64,000 nucleotides of DNA from an uncultured Bacteroidales bacterium (GTDB lineage: Bacteria > Bacteroidota > Bacteroidia > Bacteroidales > Bacteroidaceae), in NCBI GenBank assembly GCA_902774335.1, contig CACYHW010000006.1, positions 1 to 64,000 on the forward strand, in the 5' to 3' direction. Under the pieces are notes generated by a model, which did not search any database, was not told the origin of the DNA, and saw only the letters and a program-made list of their open reading frames with translations. The position numbers and the translations under genes are program-made. The first letter of the stretch is position 1. Every line of letters starts with the position of its first letter. Of this stretch, positions 42,061 through 50,784 are shown one piece after another.

Positions 42061-43242
42061 TTACTTGGCAATCTTATAGATGGCTTCCATATCAGCAGGG
42101 CCAAGTACTTTGAACTGTCCCTGAGGAGCCTTACCGTCGTGACTGCACTTGCGGACCATCTCCTTGATCTCGGCATCGGTCACCTCACGGCCTATCAGCT
42201 CGTGGATATTGATGGGCATACCTATTGAGTGGTAGAAACGCTCCATAGCCTCGATACCGCGTATGGCTGTGCCCTCGGGATCGGTAAAGTCGTTCTCCAC
42301 GCCCATTACGTTCACGGCAAAGCGTACGAACCGGCTCACATTGCACTTATAGACGTAACGTGCCCAGCTGGGCCATACGGCTGCCAGACCTGCACCGTGT
42401 GTAACGTCGAACATACCGCTCAGCTCATGCTCCAGCTGATGTGTCGCCCAGTCGCCTATGCGGCCGCAGCCTGTCAGGTCGTTGTGGGCAATACTGCCGC
42501 CCCACATAATCTGTGCGCGGTAACGGTAGTTCGTGGGATCCTTGAGCACCTCAGGTGCGCACTCAATCATGGTACGCAGCAGAGCCTCGGCCACAGCGTC
42601 GGTCAGGTTCATATCGTCATCATGTGAGAAATAACGCTCCATGGTGTGCATCATGATGTCGGTGATACCTGCAGCCGTCTGATAGGGAGGCAGAGTGTAG
42701 GTACGCTCGGGGTTCATGATGGCGAACTTGGGACGGCTTATGTTGTTGGAGTAACCCACCTTGATGTCGCCGTCCTCGTTGGTGATCACGCTGGACTCGC
42801 TCATCTCACTGCCTGCAGCAGGGATTGTCAGGACCGATGCCACCGGGAGGCAGGTCTGCGGAGTATAGCGCTGCATATAGACATCCCAAACCTCACCGTC
42901 ATAAGGAACGCCGTAAGCTATGGCTTTGGCCGAGTCGATCACACTGCCGCCGCCCACTGCAAGGATAAAGTCAACCTTCTCCTTACGGCAAAGTTCTATG
43001 CCCTCATGTACTTTTGACAGTCTGGGGTTGGGAACCACGCCGCCCAGTGTCACATACTGAACGCCGCCCTCCTTGAGCAGACGCTCCACCTTGTCAAGCA
43101 ATCCGGACTTGATGGCGCTCTTGCCACCGTAATGAACCAGCACCTTAGTACCGCCGTATTTCTTGACCAGCTGGGCTACCTGTTCCTCGGAATCCTTTCC
43201 GAATACCACCTCAGTCGGTGCGTAATAATTAAAATCTACCAT
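42061..43242 (-). CDS. Iron-containing alcohol dehydrogenase (YqhD/BDH-like)
   Basis: A 393-residue NAD(P)H-dependent alcohol/aldehyde oxidoreductase. It starts FNYYAPTEVVFGKDSEEQVA, has the cofactor motif FILAVGGGSVIDSAKAIAYG (about 86-105), and the metal site in GDWATHQLEHELSGMFDVTH plus GAGLA. It resembles butanol dehydrogenases. It is tail-to-tail with the cation exporter (three bases apart), and the start lies 40 bases from a palindromic repeat. Confidence 0.92.
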   Translation of the reverse strand: MVDFNYYAPTEVVFGKDSEEQVAQLVKKYGGTKVLVHYGGKSAIKSGLLDKVERLLKEGGVQYVTLGGVVPNPRLSKVHEGIELCRKEKVDFILAVGGGSVIDSAKAIAYGVPYDGEVWDVYMQRYTPQTCLPVASVLTIPAAGSEMSESSVITNEDGDIKVGYSNNISRPKFAIMNPERTYTLPPYQTAAGITDIMMHTMERYFSHDDDMNLTDAVAEALLRTMIECAPEVLKDPTNYRYRAQIMWGGSIAHNDLTGCGRIGDWATHQLEHELSGMFDVTHGAGLAAVWPSWARYVYKCNVSRFVRFAVNVMGVENDFTDPEGTAIRGIEAMERFYHSIGMPINIHELIGREVTDAEIKEMVRKCSHDGKAPQGQFKVLGPADMEAIYKIAK

Positions 43243-43281
43243 AGTATTTGCACATATTCTATAAGGTTAGCGAATGTTGAG

Positions 43282-43369
43282 AGCCAATGGGGACGGTTCC
43301 GTTTGGCCCCTTAGTGCAGATAGTTTACTAAGTGCAAATCAGGGCCAAACGGAACCGTCCCCAATGGCT
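43282..43369. repeat. Family B inverted repeat, 28-bp arms with one mismatch
   Basis: 43282-43309 and 43342-43369 are reverse complements except one base (AGCCAATGG vs AGCCATTGG). The central 32 bases contain TTAGTGCA and TAAGTGCA. Its right end overlaps the first base of the flotillin-like gene's stop codon. Confidence 0.93.
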
Positions 43370-44793
43370 TACTTCTTTTTCTTCTCGTCCTTGACTTCCT
43401 CTGCCTGGGCAGCCTCAGTCTCCTTCTTCTTACCCAGATACTCGGGCAGGTTCAGGCCGGCCATGTTAAAGAGGTCAGACATGGGAGGTACGGACTTCAT
43501 AAGGCCGCTCAGGAAGTTGGCGGTTGAGCCTTTTCCGTCGGCGCTGTTGCCTGAATCCCAAACGGTTACGTTGTCGAACTTGATACCCTTGATAGCCTCC
43601 ACCTGAGTCTTTACAAGTTCCGGCATCTTCTCGGACATGAGCAGCATGAATGCCTTGGAAGCATCACCGCCTGCAGCCTGTACCATCTTGTCATAACCGG
43701 CAGCCTGCTTGGTCAGGATCTCGTAGTAACCCTTAGCCTCAGCCTCCATGCGGGCGAAAATAGCATCGGCCTCACCCTTGGCGCTTACGCGGAGTTTCTC
43801 GGCCTCAGCCTCGGCGGCTATGATTATACGGTCCTTCTCAACCTGCTGGGCAACCAGGATGTTGGCCTGCTGGGTTGAACGCTCACGCTCGGCACGGGCG
43901 TTCTCGGCGTCACGCTCTGCGATATAGGCATCCTGAAGTGCCTTAGCCTGCTGAACCTTCTCGGCTGTTACAGCCAGACGGTTGGCCTCGGCCTCTTTTT
44001 CACGGCGGAATGCATCAGAATTGGCAATCTCAACCTTGGCGTTGTTCTCACCCTGTACGGCTACGGCGTTGGCCTGTGATGTACGGATACGGGTCTCCTT
44101 TACGGCCTCGGCCTTACCGATCTCACCGTTTCGGTCCTGCTCAGCCACGCTAACCTTAGCCTCGTTGATGGCCTTGGCGGCAGCCTCCTTACCCAAAGCC
44201 TGGATATAACCTGACTCATCCTTGATATCGGTTACGTTTACGTTGATCAGACGGAGGCCGATTTTCTTAAGCTCAACCTCAACGTTCTTGGCAATCTTCT
44301 CCAGGAAGGTGTCACGGTCGCTGTTGATCTCCTCGATTGACATGGTTGCAATAACCAGACGGAGCTGACCGAACAGGATATCACGTGCCAGTTCCTGAAT
44401 CTCCTCGGCTGTGAGGCCCAGCAGACGCTCGGCAGCATTGTTCATGCTGTCCGGCTCGGTTGAGATACCTACGGTGAAACGGCAGGGTACATCCACGCGG
44501 ATGTTCTGACGGCTCAGTGCGTTGGTCAGGTTGGCATCTATGGAGATAGGTGTCAGGCTCAGGTATGCATAGTCCTGGATTACAGGCCATACAAACTTAC
44601 CGCCGCCGTGGATACACTTGGCGGAGCCGCCACCGGTCTTACCGTAAACTACAAGAATCTTGTCCGACGGGCAACGACGGTACCTGCGGATAATGGTCGC
44701 AAACAGTATGAAAAGGAGTACAACTCCAATCACAACCAGAATTGAAATGCTGTTTCCGCTCATGGCAGAAAGAAAAGTACTGTGTAAAATCAT
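43369..44793 (-). CDS. Flotillin-like SPFH-domain protein
   Basis: A 474-residue membrane-scaffolding protein. A membrane helix (about 14-34) precedes the SPFH domain (SDKILVVYGKTGGGSAKCIH, LSLTPISIDANL, DILFGQLRLVIATMS), then a long Ala/Glu/Lys helical region with AEAEKLRVSAKGEADAIF and KQAAGYDKMVQAAGGDA. The C-terminus is a Lys/Glu tail. It fits the YuaG/YqiK flotillin type. A second Met 10 residues in (44763) is an alternative start. It follows an NfeD-like gene, the usual partner, with 117 bases of repeats between. Confidence 0.93.
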   Translation of the reverse strand: MILHSTFLSAMSGNSISILVVIGVVLLFILFATIIRRYRRCPSDKILVVYGKTGGGSAKCIHGGGKFVWPVIQDYAYLSLTPISIDANLTNALSRQNIRVDVPCRFTVGISTEPDSMNNAAERLLGLTAEEIQELARDILFGQLRLVIATMSIEEINSDRDTFLEKIAKNVEVELKKIGLRLINVNVTDIKDESGYIQALGKEAAAKAINEAKVSVAEQDRNGEIGKAEAVKETRIRTSQANAVAVQGENNAKVEIANSDAFRREKEAEANRLAVTAEKVQQAKALQDAYIAERDAENARAERERSTQQANILVAQQVEKDRIIIAAEAEAEKLRVSAKGEADAIFARMEAEAKGYYEILTKQAAGYDKMVQAAGGDASKAFMLLMSEKMPELVKTQVEAIKGIKFDNVTVWDSGNSADGKGSTANFLSGLMKSVPPMSDLFNMAGLNLPEYLGKKKETEAAQAEEVKDEKKKK

Positions 44794-44819
44794 TTTAAGT
44801 TAATAGTATTTAGTTGTTT

Positions 44820-44911
44820 CAATTTCTCAATTCTCCGCTCGGCCCGAAGGGACGCTTTCACAAAGCGAAGCGACTGAAAGAATTCTCAATTCTCAATTTT
44901 CAATTCTCAAT
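44820..44911. repeat. Heptamer repeats flanking a mini-hairpin cluster
   Basis: TTCTCAA-type units occur at both ends (from 44820 and 44883-44911) around CCC/GAA/GGG and CGCTTT/CAC/AAAGCG hairpins, again with three-base loops. The right end abuts the stop codon of the NfeD-like gene. Confidence 0.88.
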
Positions 44912-45486
44912 TACTTAACCAGCAGCAAGTCATCACCCAAAACCTCCACAATCTCCACCTGACCGCCGGTAGCGATCTCGGTATCACTGTCGGTAACCGC
45001 ATCAATCTCATGTACCGAGCCCTTGACGCTCACCTGCACCTTACCGCGACCGGAACGTGCAGCCGGGATGCGCAGATATACATCGGCCCTGAGACCTACT
45101 GCCTCTTTCATCTTAAAGCTGCCGTCATGCGAAAGCTTCATGACCTGACGGAACATAAATACGAACGCAAGCACAAACAACAGACCTACCGCGATGGCTA
45201 CAATCTGCAGAAGGAAACGTTTCTCGATGGAATCAAACAGCAATACTCCAGCCCATCCATAGCCGAGCAGGAAATTGATCAGGTTGCGGAATGAGAACAC
45301 TCCGCTCAGTTCACCGTCTTCCACGGAATCAACCGCTCCGTCCATAGGCCCTGCGTCGATATCGGCATCGGTTCCCAGTCCAATGAAAGTCATGATGGTC
45401 TGGATGATGAAAACCAACGATGCGCAACATGCGATAACCCAGAAAAACCTCTGTAACGGCTCAAGCGAGTTAAAAAAATTCATCAT
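44911..45486 (-). CDS. NfeD-like membrane protein (OB-fold partner of flotillin)
   Basis: About 191 residues starting MMNFFNSLEPLQRFFWVI, with a membrane helix at 8-26, a second pair at about 56-100, and a beta-rich C-terminal OB-like domain (GLRADVYLRIPAARSGRGKV, VEIVEVLGDDLLLVK). NfeD-type proteins pair with flotillins. An upstream Met run starts at 45516 but the Met at 45486 (or the adjacent 45483) is closer to the membrane helix. The gene ends directly in the TTGAGAA repeat. Confidence 0.8.
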   Translation of the reverse strand: MMNFFNSLEPLQRFFWVIACCASLVFIIQTIMTFIGLGTDADIDAGPMDGAVDSVEDGELSGVFSFRNLINFLLGYGWAGVLLFDSIEKRFLLQIVAIAVGLLFVLAFVFMFRQVMKLSHDGSFKMKEAVGLRADVYLRIPAARSGRGKVQVSVKGSVHEIDAVTDSDTEIATGGQVEIVEVLGDDLLLVK

Positions 45487-45519
45487 AGCAAAACAAGTAT
45501 TGAAATGGTTAAACATACT

Positions 45520-45538
45520 GTGGTCTGACTGGGACCAC
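45520..45538. promoter_or_regulatory. Hairpin in the leader of the NfeD-flotillin operon
   Basis: GTGGTC (45520-45525), seven bases, GACCAC (45533-45538), between the -7 box and the NfeD-like start codon. It could be an operator or a leader structure. Confidence 0.5.
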
Positions 45539-45545
45539 TTTTCTA

Positions 45546-45553
45546 CAAAAATA
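45546..45553 (-). promoter_or_regulatory. -7 box of the NfeD-flotillin operon
   Basis: TATTTTTG on the minus strand about 60 bases before the ATG; a fitting -33 box is not clear. Confidence 0.5.
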
Positions 45554-45569
45554 GTGATTCCTTTGGATT

Positions 45570-45603
45570 ATTGGGTATCTGCAAAGAAAAAAAAGTAACT
45601 TTG
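45570..45603 (+). promoter_or_regulatory. Promoter of the Crp/Fnr-type regulator gene
   Basis: TAACTTTG at 45596-45603, with ATTG at 45570-45573 22 bases upstream as a weak -33 box. Confidence 0.55.
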
Positions 45604-45628
45604 CGTGAATTTAAGACGATTGTGCCTG

Positions 45629-46294
45629 ATGGAACTTCCGATGTACGACACATTGCTCAGCCTGCCCCTTTTTCAGGGTATGAACCAGGGCGATTTCAAC
45701 AGCTTGCTGCAGAAAATACGCCTGGATTTCATAAGGTATGCGCAGGGCGATGTCGTAATCAGCGCAGGTGACCGTTGCGGAAGCCTGGCGTTCCTGATAA
45801 ACGGCTCGGTGGAGAGCTCACGCAGCGGCATCAACGGCAACTTTACCTTCTCGGAGCTGATTGAGGCCCCGTGCCTGATAGAGCCCTACTCCATGTTCGG
45901 CCGCGCAGGATCCTACCTGCGTACCTACACAGCCGCCAGCCCGTGCAGTTTCCTGATGGTGGACAAGCAGTACATCTACACCGAACTGGGCAAGTACAAC
46001 ATATGCCGGATGAACCTGCTCAACATACTGAGCGGACGCGTCCAGCAGCTGGACAGCCACCTGTGGGAGCTGAACGGCATGACTCTGAGACAGCGCATCA
46101 TCCGGTTTGTACGCAGCCTGTCGGATATCCAGAGCGGGCAGAAACGTCTTGCGATAAAGATGAATGACCTGGCGCTCCTTATGGACGCCACAAGACTGAA
46201 TGTGTCGCGTGAACTCAACACCCTTGAGGCCGAGGGGCTCATCTCCCTGCGCCGCAAGGAGATACTGATTCCCGCGCTTGAAAAGATGTTTTGA
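45629..46294 (+). CDS. Crp/Fnr-family transcriptional regulator
   Basis: About 221 residues. An N-terminal cyclic-nucleotide-binding-like beta roll (YAQGDVVISAGDRCGSLAFL, CLIEPYSMFGRAG) and a C-terminal winged helix (MNDLALLMDATRLNVSRELN followed by LEAEGLISLRRKEILI). The cAMP-binding Arg-Thr pair is not evident, so the effector is unknown. The GTG at 45605 lies at the predicted transcription start, so the ATG at 45629 (or 45641) is preferred. It is followed two bases later by the dCMP deaminase gene. Confidence 0.88.
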   Translation: MELPMYDTLLSLPLFQGMNQGDFNSLLQKIRLDFIRYAQGDVVISAGDRCGSLAFLINGSVESSRSGINGNFTFSELIEAPCLIEPYSMFGRAGSYLRTYTAASPCSFLMVDKQYIYTELGKYNICRMNLLNILSGRVQQLDSHLWELNGMTLRQRIIRFVRSLSDIQSGQKRLAIKMNDLALLMDATRLNVSRELNTLEAEGLISLRRKEILIPALEKMF

Positions 46295-46296
46295 TT

Positions 46297-46731
46297 ATGG
46301 ACGAATCCAAGAAGGCGGCTTTGGACCGCCGATATGCACGAATGGCTCAGATTTGGGCCGAAAACTCCTACTGCGTACGCCGCAAGGTAGGTGCTCTCGT
46401 GGTCAAGAACAACATGATTATTTCCGACGGGTACAACGGCACTCCCACCGGATTCGAGAATATTTGCGAAGATGAAAACAATGTATCCAAACCATATGTG
46501 CTGCATGCCGAAGCCAATGCCATAACCAAATTGGCGCGTTCCTCCAACAGCAGTGACGGAGCCACACTCTACGTGACCGCATCGCCCTGCATCGAGTGCG
46601 CCAAGCTGATAATCCAGTCAGGCATAAAGAGAGTCATATATACCGAACAATACAGACTTACAGACGGTGTGGATCTGCTCAGACGCGCAGGAATTGAAGT
46701 AGTATATCTTGATTTGAACACGAAAGAATGA
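46297..46731 (+). CDS. Deoxycytidylate (dCMP) deaminase family protein
   Basis: About 144 residues. Zn-dependent deaminase that makes dUMP from dCMP for thymidylate synthesis. The zinc and proton-shuttle motifs are VLHAEANAI (HAE) and SPCIECAKLI (PCxxC); CVRRKVGALVV and SDGYNGTPTGFEN are the substrate strands. The upstream TTG at 46291 adds two codons; the ATG at 46297 is used. It overlaps the protease gene by four bases. Confidence 0.92.
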   Translation: MDESKKAALDRRYARMAQIWAENSYCVRRKVGALVVKNNMIISDGYNGTPTGFENICEDENNVSKPYVLHAEANAITKLARSSNSSDGATLYVTASPCIECAKLIIQSGIKRVIYTEQYRLTDGVDLLRRAGIEVVYLDLNTKE

Positions 46732-48326
46732 AAACACTCAAGCGAATAGTACAGATCATTTTTGTCCTGACCATGGGATTCTTCCTTGGAATCGAAGCCA
46801 TGATAGGACTCTACAAGAGGAACAACAACTCATTCCACGCTGGTCCGTCCAACACCGGATCGCAAAAGGTTGAGACCCTGATAAAAGCAATTGACCGCAA
46901 GTACGTGGACCAGGTGGACATGGATTCCATCATGGACCGTGTGCTGCCCACCATACTTGAGGCTCTGGATCCCCACTCGGCCTACTATCCCGCCGAGGAG
47001 ACCCAGGTGAGCAACGACGAGCTGCACGGCAGCTTCTCGGGCATCGGCATACAGTTCTCCATCCAGGACGATACCGTACGCGTCAACAACGTGATTCACG
47101 GCGGCCCCTCCGAGAAGGTTGGCGTGCTGGCAGGTGACCGTATCATACTCATCAACGACTCGCTGTTTGCCGGCAAGAAGATACCCAGCAACGATATTGT
47201 CAAGAACCTGAAGGGCCCCAAGGGCACCACCGTCAAGATCAGCGTGATGCGTAACGGGGAGCCTGATCTGGTGGACTTTACCATCGAGCGCGGCGACATA
47301 CCCGTCAAGAGCGTGGACGCCGCTTATATGATATCGGACCAGATTGGTTACATCATGATAAACAAGTTCGGCGAGACCACCTTCTCCGAGATGATGGTAA
47401 GCCTGGCCGAGCTCAGTTCCAAGGGCATGAAGAAACTCATCATCGACCTGCGCGGCAACAGCGGCGGTTACCTGGGTGCAGCCATCCAGATGGTCAACGA
47501 GTTCCTGCCCAAGAACGACCTTATAGTATATACTCAAGGAGCCCACAGCCCCATGGCCAAGCAGTTTGCCGACGGACGCGGACACTACAAGAACATACCT
47601 CTGGTAGTCATGATTGACGAGTCATCGGCATCGGCCGCCGAGATCTTTACCGGCGCCATCCAGGATAACGACCGCGGAACCATCGTAGGACGCCGCTCGT
47701 TCGGTAAGGGACTGGTCCAGGAGCCCATCGACTTTAACGACGGATCAAGCATACGCATCACCATAGCACGTTACTACACCCCTTCGGGCCGATGCATCCA
47801 GAAGCCCTACGGTGACTCCGACGAGGACTATGCCATGGATATAGTAAAGCGCTACGAGCACGGCGAGTTCTTCAGTGCCGACAGCATCAAGCAGAACGAG
47901 GACGAGGTCTACACCACCAAGGGCGGCCGCACAGTCTACGGCGGCGGCGGAATCATGCCCGATGTGTTCGTAGCCCAGGATACCACAGGATACTCCACCT
48001 ACTACTCCAACGTAGTGCGCAAGAGCCTCATCAACCAATACTCATTCAAGTATGTTGACAGCCGCAGGTCCGATTTTGCCGGACTCAAGACCTATGCCGA
48101 TGTGGAGAACTACCTGGATGCCGACAATGTGCTGACCAAGTTCTACGACTACGCCGCCAAGAACGGCGTCAAGAGGGACCATTCGCTCAGCCTGCCCGCC
48201 CGCAAGCAGATGCGTACCGCCCTGTACGGCAACATCATATACGATGCGCTCGATATGCAGGACTACATATCGTTCATCAACCTGAGCGACCCTGCAGTCA
48301 CCAAGGCCGTCGAGATCCTGAAATAA
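46728..48326 (+). CDS. C-terminal processing protease (S41 family, CtpA-like)
   Basis: A 532-residue secreted or membrane-anchored protease (helix at 8-26). A PDZ domain (about 90-180, SGIGIQFSIQDDTVRVNNVI, GGPSEKVGVLAGDRIILIND) precedes the S41 catalytic domain. The Ser-Lys dyad is in DESSASAAEIFTGAIQDNDR (Ser of SSAS) and RSFGKGLVQ (Lys). It trims C-termini of envelope proteins, probably including cell-wall or outer-membrane assembly factors. A C-terminal region of 130 residues follows. Confidence 0.93.
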   Translation: MKTLKRIVQIIFVLTMGFFLGIEAMIGLYKRNNNSFHAGPSNTGSQKVETLIKAIDRKYVDQVDMDSIMDRVLPTILEALDPHSAYYPAEETQVSNDELHGSFSGIGIQFSIQDDTVRVNNVIHGGPSEKVGVLAGDRIILINDSLFAGKKIPSNDIVKNLKGPKGTTVKISVMRNGEPDLVDFTIERGDIPVKSVDAAYMISDQIGYIMINKFGETTFSEMMVSLAELSSKGMKKLIIDLRGNSGGYLGAAIQMVNEFLPKNDLIVYTQGAHSPMAKQFADGRGHYKNIPLVVMIDESSASAAEIFTGAIQDNDRGTIVGRRSFGKGLVQEPIDFNDGSSIRITIARYYTPSGRCIQKPYGDSDEDYAMDIVKRYEHGEFFSADSIKQNEDEVYTTKGGRTVYGGGGIMPDVFVAQDTTGYSTYYSNVVRKSLINQYSFKYVDSRRSDFAGLKTYADVENYLDADNVLTKFYDYAAKNGVKRDHSLSLPARKQMRTALYGNIIYDALDMQDYISFINLSDPAVTKAVEILK

Positions 48327-48617
48327 TCAGCGGAGAACAATCTGAGTGATCACCTGGGCGCCGGCCTGTGCGTTCAGGCGGCTCACCAGTTCGGTGCGGC
48401 GCATCATTAGCTCATTGCGCAGTGCCGCCGACGAGACGGTCACAAACAGCACCTGATTGTAAATACGGAGTTCCTTTGTGTATTTTGAGACGGCCGGGCC
48501 AAGCACCTTGTCCCATGCCTGTATGAGCCGATGCTCGTTAAGCGGAGTCTCCAGCCCCATCTCGCGCAGATACTGGAGTATTACGCCGCCCACCTGTTCC
48601 GAATCGGTCTTTTTCAT
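48327..48617 (-). CDS. DUF721/DciA-like small protein
   Basis: A 96-residue protein whose core WDKVLGPAVSKYTKELRIYN-QVLFVTVSSAALRNEL matches the DUF721 family; DciA members load replicative helicase. It overlaps the recF gene by four bases at its start, an arrangement known in several bacteria. The gene ends one base after the protease stop on the other strand. Confidence 0.88.
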   Translation of the reverse strand: MKKTDSEQVGGVILQYLREMGLETPLNEHRLIQAWDKVLGPAVSKYTKELRIYNQVLFVTVSSAALRNELMMRRTELVSRLNAQAGAQVITQIVLR

Positions 48618-49708
48618 AAAACGTTACCGTCCTGAACAGTGAAAACCTTGTAGTCCTGACCGGTGCCCTCCAGAATGCCGTCAATGTGATTGCGGTCCAC
48701 ATCGGTAATGAACACCTGGCCGAACTTGCTGTTATCGGACACCAGTGAGATGATACGGGCCACCCTGACGGCGTCAAGACGGTCAAATATGTCATCCAGA
48801 AGCAGTATGGGACGCTTGCTGCACGATTCGCTCAGCAGTCTGTACTGTGCCAGCTTGAGAGCAACCAGATAGCTCTTGTTCTGTCCCTGTGATCCCTCCC
48901 TCTTTATGGGATAGCCGTCCAGATCCATCTCAAGCTCATCCTTATGAATTCCGTGCAGCGAATAGCCCACTGCCCGTTCACGTGAGCGCCAATCGTCCAA
49001 TTGTGCCAGCAGGTCACCGCGCTCGGCGTGTGATGTGAACTTGAGCGACACCTGCTCCGAGGGGTCGCCTATGAGCGAGTACATCTCCTGGAAATAGGGC
49101 ACCAGACGGTCTGTGAGCGACTTGCGCTTGGCGTATATGCGCGTTCCCGTATCGGCCATAGTCTGTTCCCACATCAGGAACAGCTCGCGGTCCGGCTCCA
49201 CCTCCATCTTGAGCAGGGCGTTACGCTGCTGGAGCGCCTTGTTGTATGATATGAGCAGTTTGAGATACTCCTGGTCGTATTGCGAGATTATGATATCCAT
49301 GAAACGGCGGCGCTCGTCACTGCCGCCCAGGATAAGTTCCACATCCTGAGGCGATACCATTACCAGCGGGATGTAGCCTATGTGGTCCGAAAATCTCTGA
49401 TAATCCTTGCCGTCACGTTTGAGTTGCTTGTGTCCCTTGGGGCGCGACACGCAGCCTATCACCGTCCTGTCGCCAGAAGGCAGACGGTAGGATCCCTGCA
49501 GTTGGTAGCATTCGGCGCCGTGACGCACGGTCAGCTGGTCGGTCTGACTTATGGAACTGTGGCAGAACGAGAGGCAGTATACCGCATCCAGCAGATTGGT
49601 CTTGCCCATGCCGTTCTTACCCACAAAACAGTTCAGCTTGGGCGAGAACTCCAGGTCGGCCTGAACTATGTTGCGGTAATCCTGCACAAACAGATGTTCC
49701 AGTTGCAT
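48614..49708 (-). CDS. recF: DNA replication and repair protein RecF
   Basis: About 364 residues, an SMC/ABC-like ATPase for recombination at gaps and stalled forks. It has the Walker A motif FVGKNGMGKTNLL (about 30-42), the signature EGSQGQNKSYLVALKLA and the Walker B LLLDDIFDRLD. The in-frame extension from 49837 has no homology; the ATG at 49708 gives MQLEHLFVQDYRN, the usual RecF start. It is divergent from the TPR protein gene. Confidence 0.95.
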   Translation of the reverse strand: MQLEHLFVQDYRNIVQADLEFSPKLNCFVGKNGMGKTNLLDAVYCLSFCHSSISQTDQLTVRHGAECYQLQGSYRLPSGDRTVIGCVSRPKGHKQLKRDGKDYQRFSDHIGYIPLVMVSPQDVELILGGSDERRRFMDIIISQYDQEYLKLLISYNKALQQRNALLKMEVEPDRELFLMWEQTMADTGTRIYAKRKSLTDRLVPYFQEMYSLIGDPSEQVSLKFTSHAERGDLLAQLDDWRSRERAVGYSLHGIHKDELEMDLDGYPIKREGSQGQNKSYLVALKLAQYRLLSESCSKRPILLLDDIFDRLDAVRVARIISLVSDNSKFGQVFITDVDRNHIDGILEGTGQDYKVFTVQDGNVL

Positions 49709-49783
49709 TTTGGGTCCTTTGATACGTTTGATGAACGCGAAATTACTTTTCTTTTCCAGAATATCGGGTCTTTTTTTAGTCAA

Positions 49784-49817
49784 ATTGTTTACACAAAGTA
49801 AAAAATGACTATTTTTG
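49784..49817 (+). promoter_or_regulatory. Promoter of the TPR protein gene
   Basis: ATTG (49784-49787), 22 bases, TATTTTTG (49810-49817), 24 bases before the ATG at 49841. Confidence 0.55.
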
Positions 49818-49840
49818 CACCCGCTAACAAAAATCACGTA

Positions 49841-50530
49841 ATGGCAAAGAAAGCAGCAAAGCCTGCACAGGTGCAGGAGCAGAAGGGCCTCGAAGAGGCA
49901 TTGAGCAAGTCAGAGCAGTTTTTTGAGAACAACAAGAAGACTATCTTCGGTTGCCTCATAGCAATCATAGTAATCATCGCCGGCGGCATGCTTTACAACG
50001 CCAAGGTTGTACAGCCCCGTGAGCTTAAGGCATCCGAGGCCATCTTCCCCGGTGAGAGCTACTTTGTAAACGGCGACTACTCAACCGCTCTTAACGGTGA
50101 CGCTTACGGCTTTGAGGGTTTCGAGGAACTCTGCAAGCAGTACAAGAACACCAAGGCCGGCAAGCTTGCAGCCCTTTACGCAGGTCTGTGCTACGCTCAG
50201 CTTGACAGCATGGATGTAGCTCAGGAGTATCTGGAGAAGTTCGACGGCAAGGACAAGATGGTAGCTCCCGCAGCTCTGGGCGCTCTGGCCAACTGCTATG
50301 CCACCAACGGTCAGGTAAGCAAGGCAGCCGCAACTTTCGTAAAGGCCGCCCAGAAGGCTGACAACAACCTGCTTTCACCTTACTATTACCTCCAGGCAGG
50401 TCTCATGTACGAGTCACTTGACAAGCCCGCTCAGGCTCTCAAACTCTACAAGGAGATCAAGGCCAAGTACCCCGATTCAAACGAGGGTCTTGACATCGAC
50501 AAATACATCGTTCGTCTTACAAGCAAGTAA
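49841..50530 (+). CDS. Membrane-anchored tetratricopeptide-repeat protein
   Basis: About 229 residues: one membrane helix (about 35-52, FGCLIAIIVIIAGGMLYNA) with a charged cytoplasmic N-terminus, then TPR-type helix pairs (LAALYAGLCYAQLDSMDVAQ, ALGALANCYATNGQVSKAAA, SPYYYLQAGLMYESLDKPAQ). It likely scaffolds envelope complexes. The ATG at 49841 is used because an upstream one would start inside the promoter. Confidence 0.85.
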   Translation: MAKKAAKPAQVQEQKGLEEALSKSEQFFENNKKTIFGCLIAIIVIIAGGMLYNAKVVQPRELKASEAIFPGESYFVNGDYSTALNGDAYGFEGFEELCKQYKNTKAGKLAALYAGLCYAQLDSMDVAQEYLEKFDGKDKMVAPAALGALANCYATNGQVSKAAATFVKAAQKADNNLLSPYYYLQAGLMYESLDKPAQALKLYKEIKAKYPDSNEGLDIDKYIVRLTSK

Positions 50531-50547
50531 GAACCGCGATACAGGCT

Positions 50548-50630
50548 GGGTGAATTCCAGAGTGGCCAAATGGGGCAGACTGTAAATCTGCTGTCTCTCG
50601 ACTTCGGTGGTTCGAATCCATCTTCACCCA
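50548..50630 (+). tRNA. tRNA-Tyr (anticodon GTA), type II with long variable arm
   Basis: Acceptor stem GGGTGAA/TTCACCC, anticodon stem CAGA/TCTG around CTGTAAA (anticodon GTA), an extended variable arm, T arm GGTGG-TTCGAAT-CCATC, and discriminator A at 50630. The following bases are CAA, so the 3' CCA is not encoded. A terminator follows directly. Confidence 0.95.
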
Positions 50631-50682
50631 CAAAAAAACGTCCCTTTCGGGGCGTTTTTTTGTGGGCGGAGATGGAATCGAA
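50611..50682. repeat. Imperfect inverted repeat including the tRNA-Tyr 3' end
   Basis: 50611-50644 and 50649-50682 pair over 34 positions with four mismatches, around loop TTTC. The left arm contains the T-loop and acceptor strand of tRNA-Tyr; the right arm is a mutated, inverted copy. Confidence 0.9.
50632..50661 (+). terminator. Rho-independent terminator after tRNA-Tyr
   Basis: A-rich segment, CGTCCC/TTTC/GGGGCG stem, then TTTTTTT. The stem continues as an imperfect inverted repeat into the tRNA 3' end. Confidence 0.92.
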
Positions 50683-50713
50683 GATGATACCATTATTATA
50701 AAAGTCCTCGGTT

Positions 50714-50746
50714 TTTGACAGCGGTTTGATTTTTTGCATATCTTTG
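50714..50746 (+). promoter_or_regulatory. Promoter of the large lipoprotein gene
   Basis: TTTG (50714-50717), 21 bases, TATCTTTG (50739-50746), 38 bases before the ATG at 50785. Confidence 0.75.
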
Positions 50747-50784
50747 CCGATAACAACATGCCTTAACAAACCAATCTTATCAAT

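Noticed and set aside
50446-50769. Minus-strand open frames over tRNA-Tyr and its terminator
   Set aside because: They read through the tRNA and give the well-known false peptide containing DSNHRSRETADLQS.
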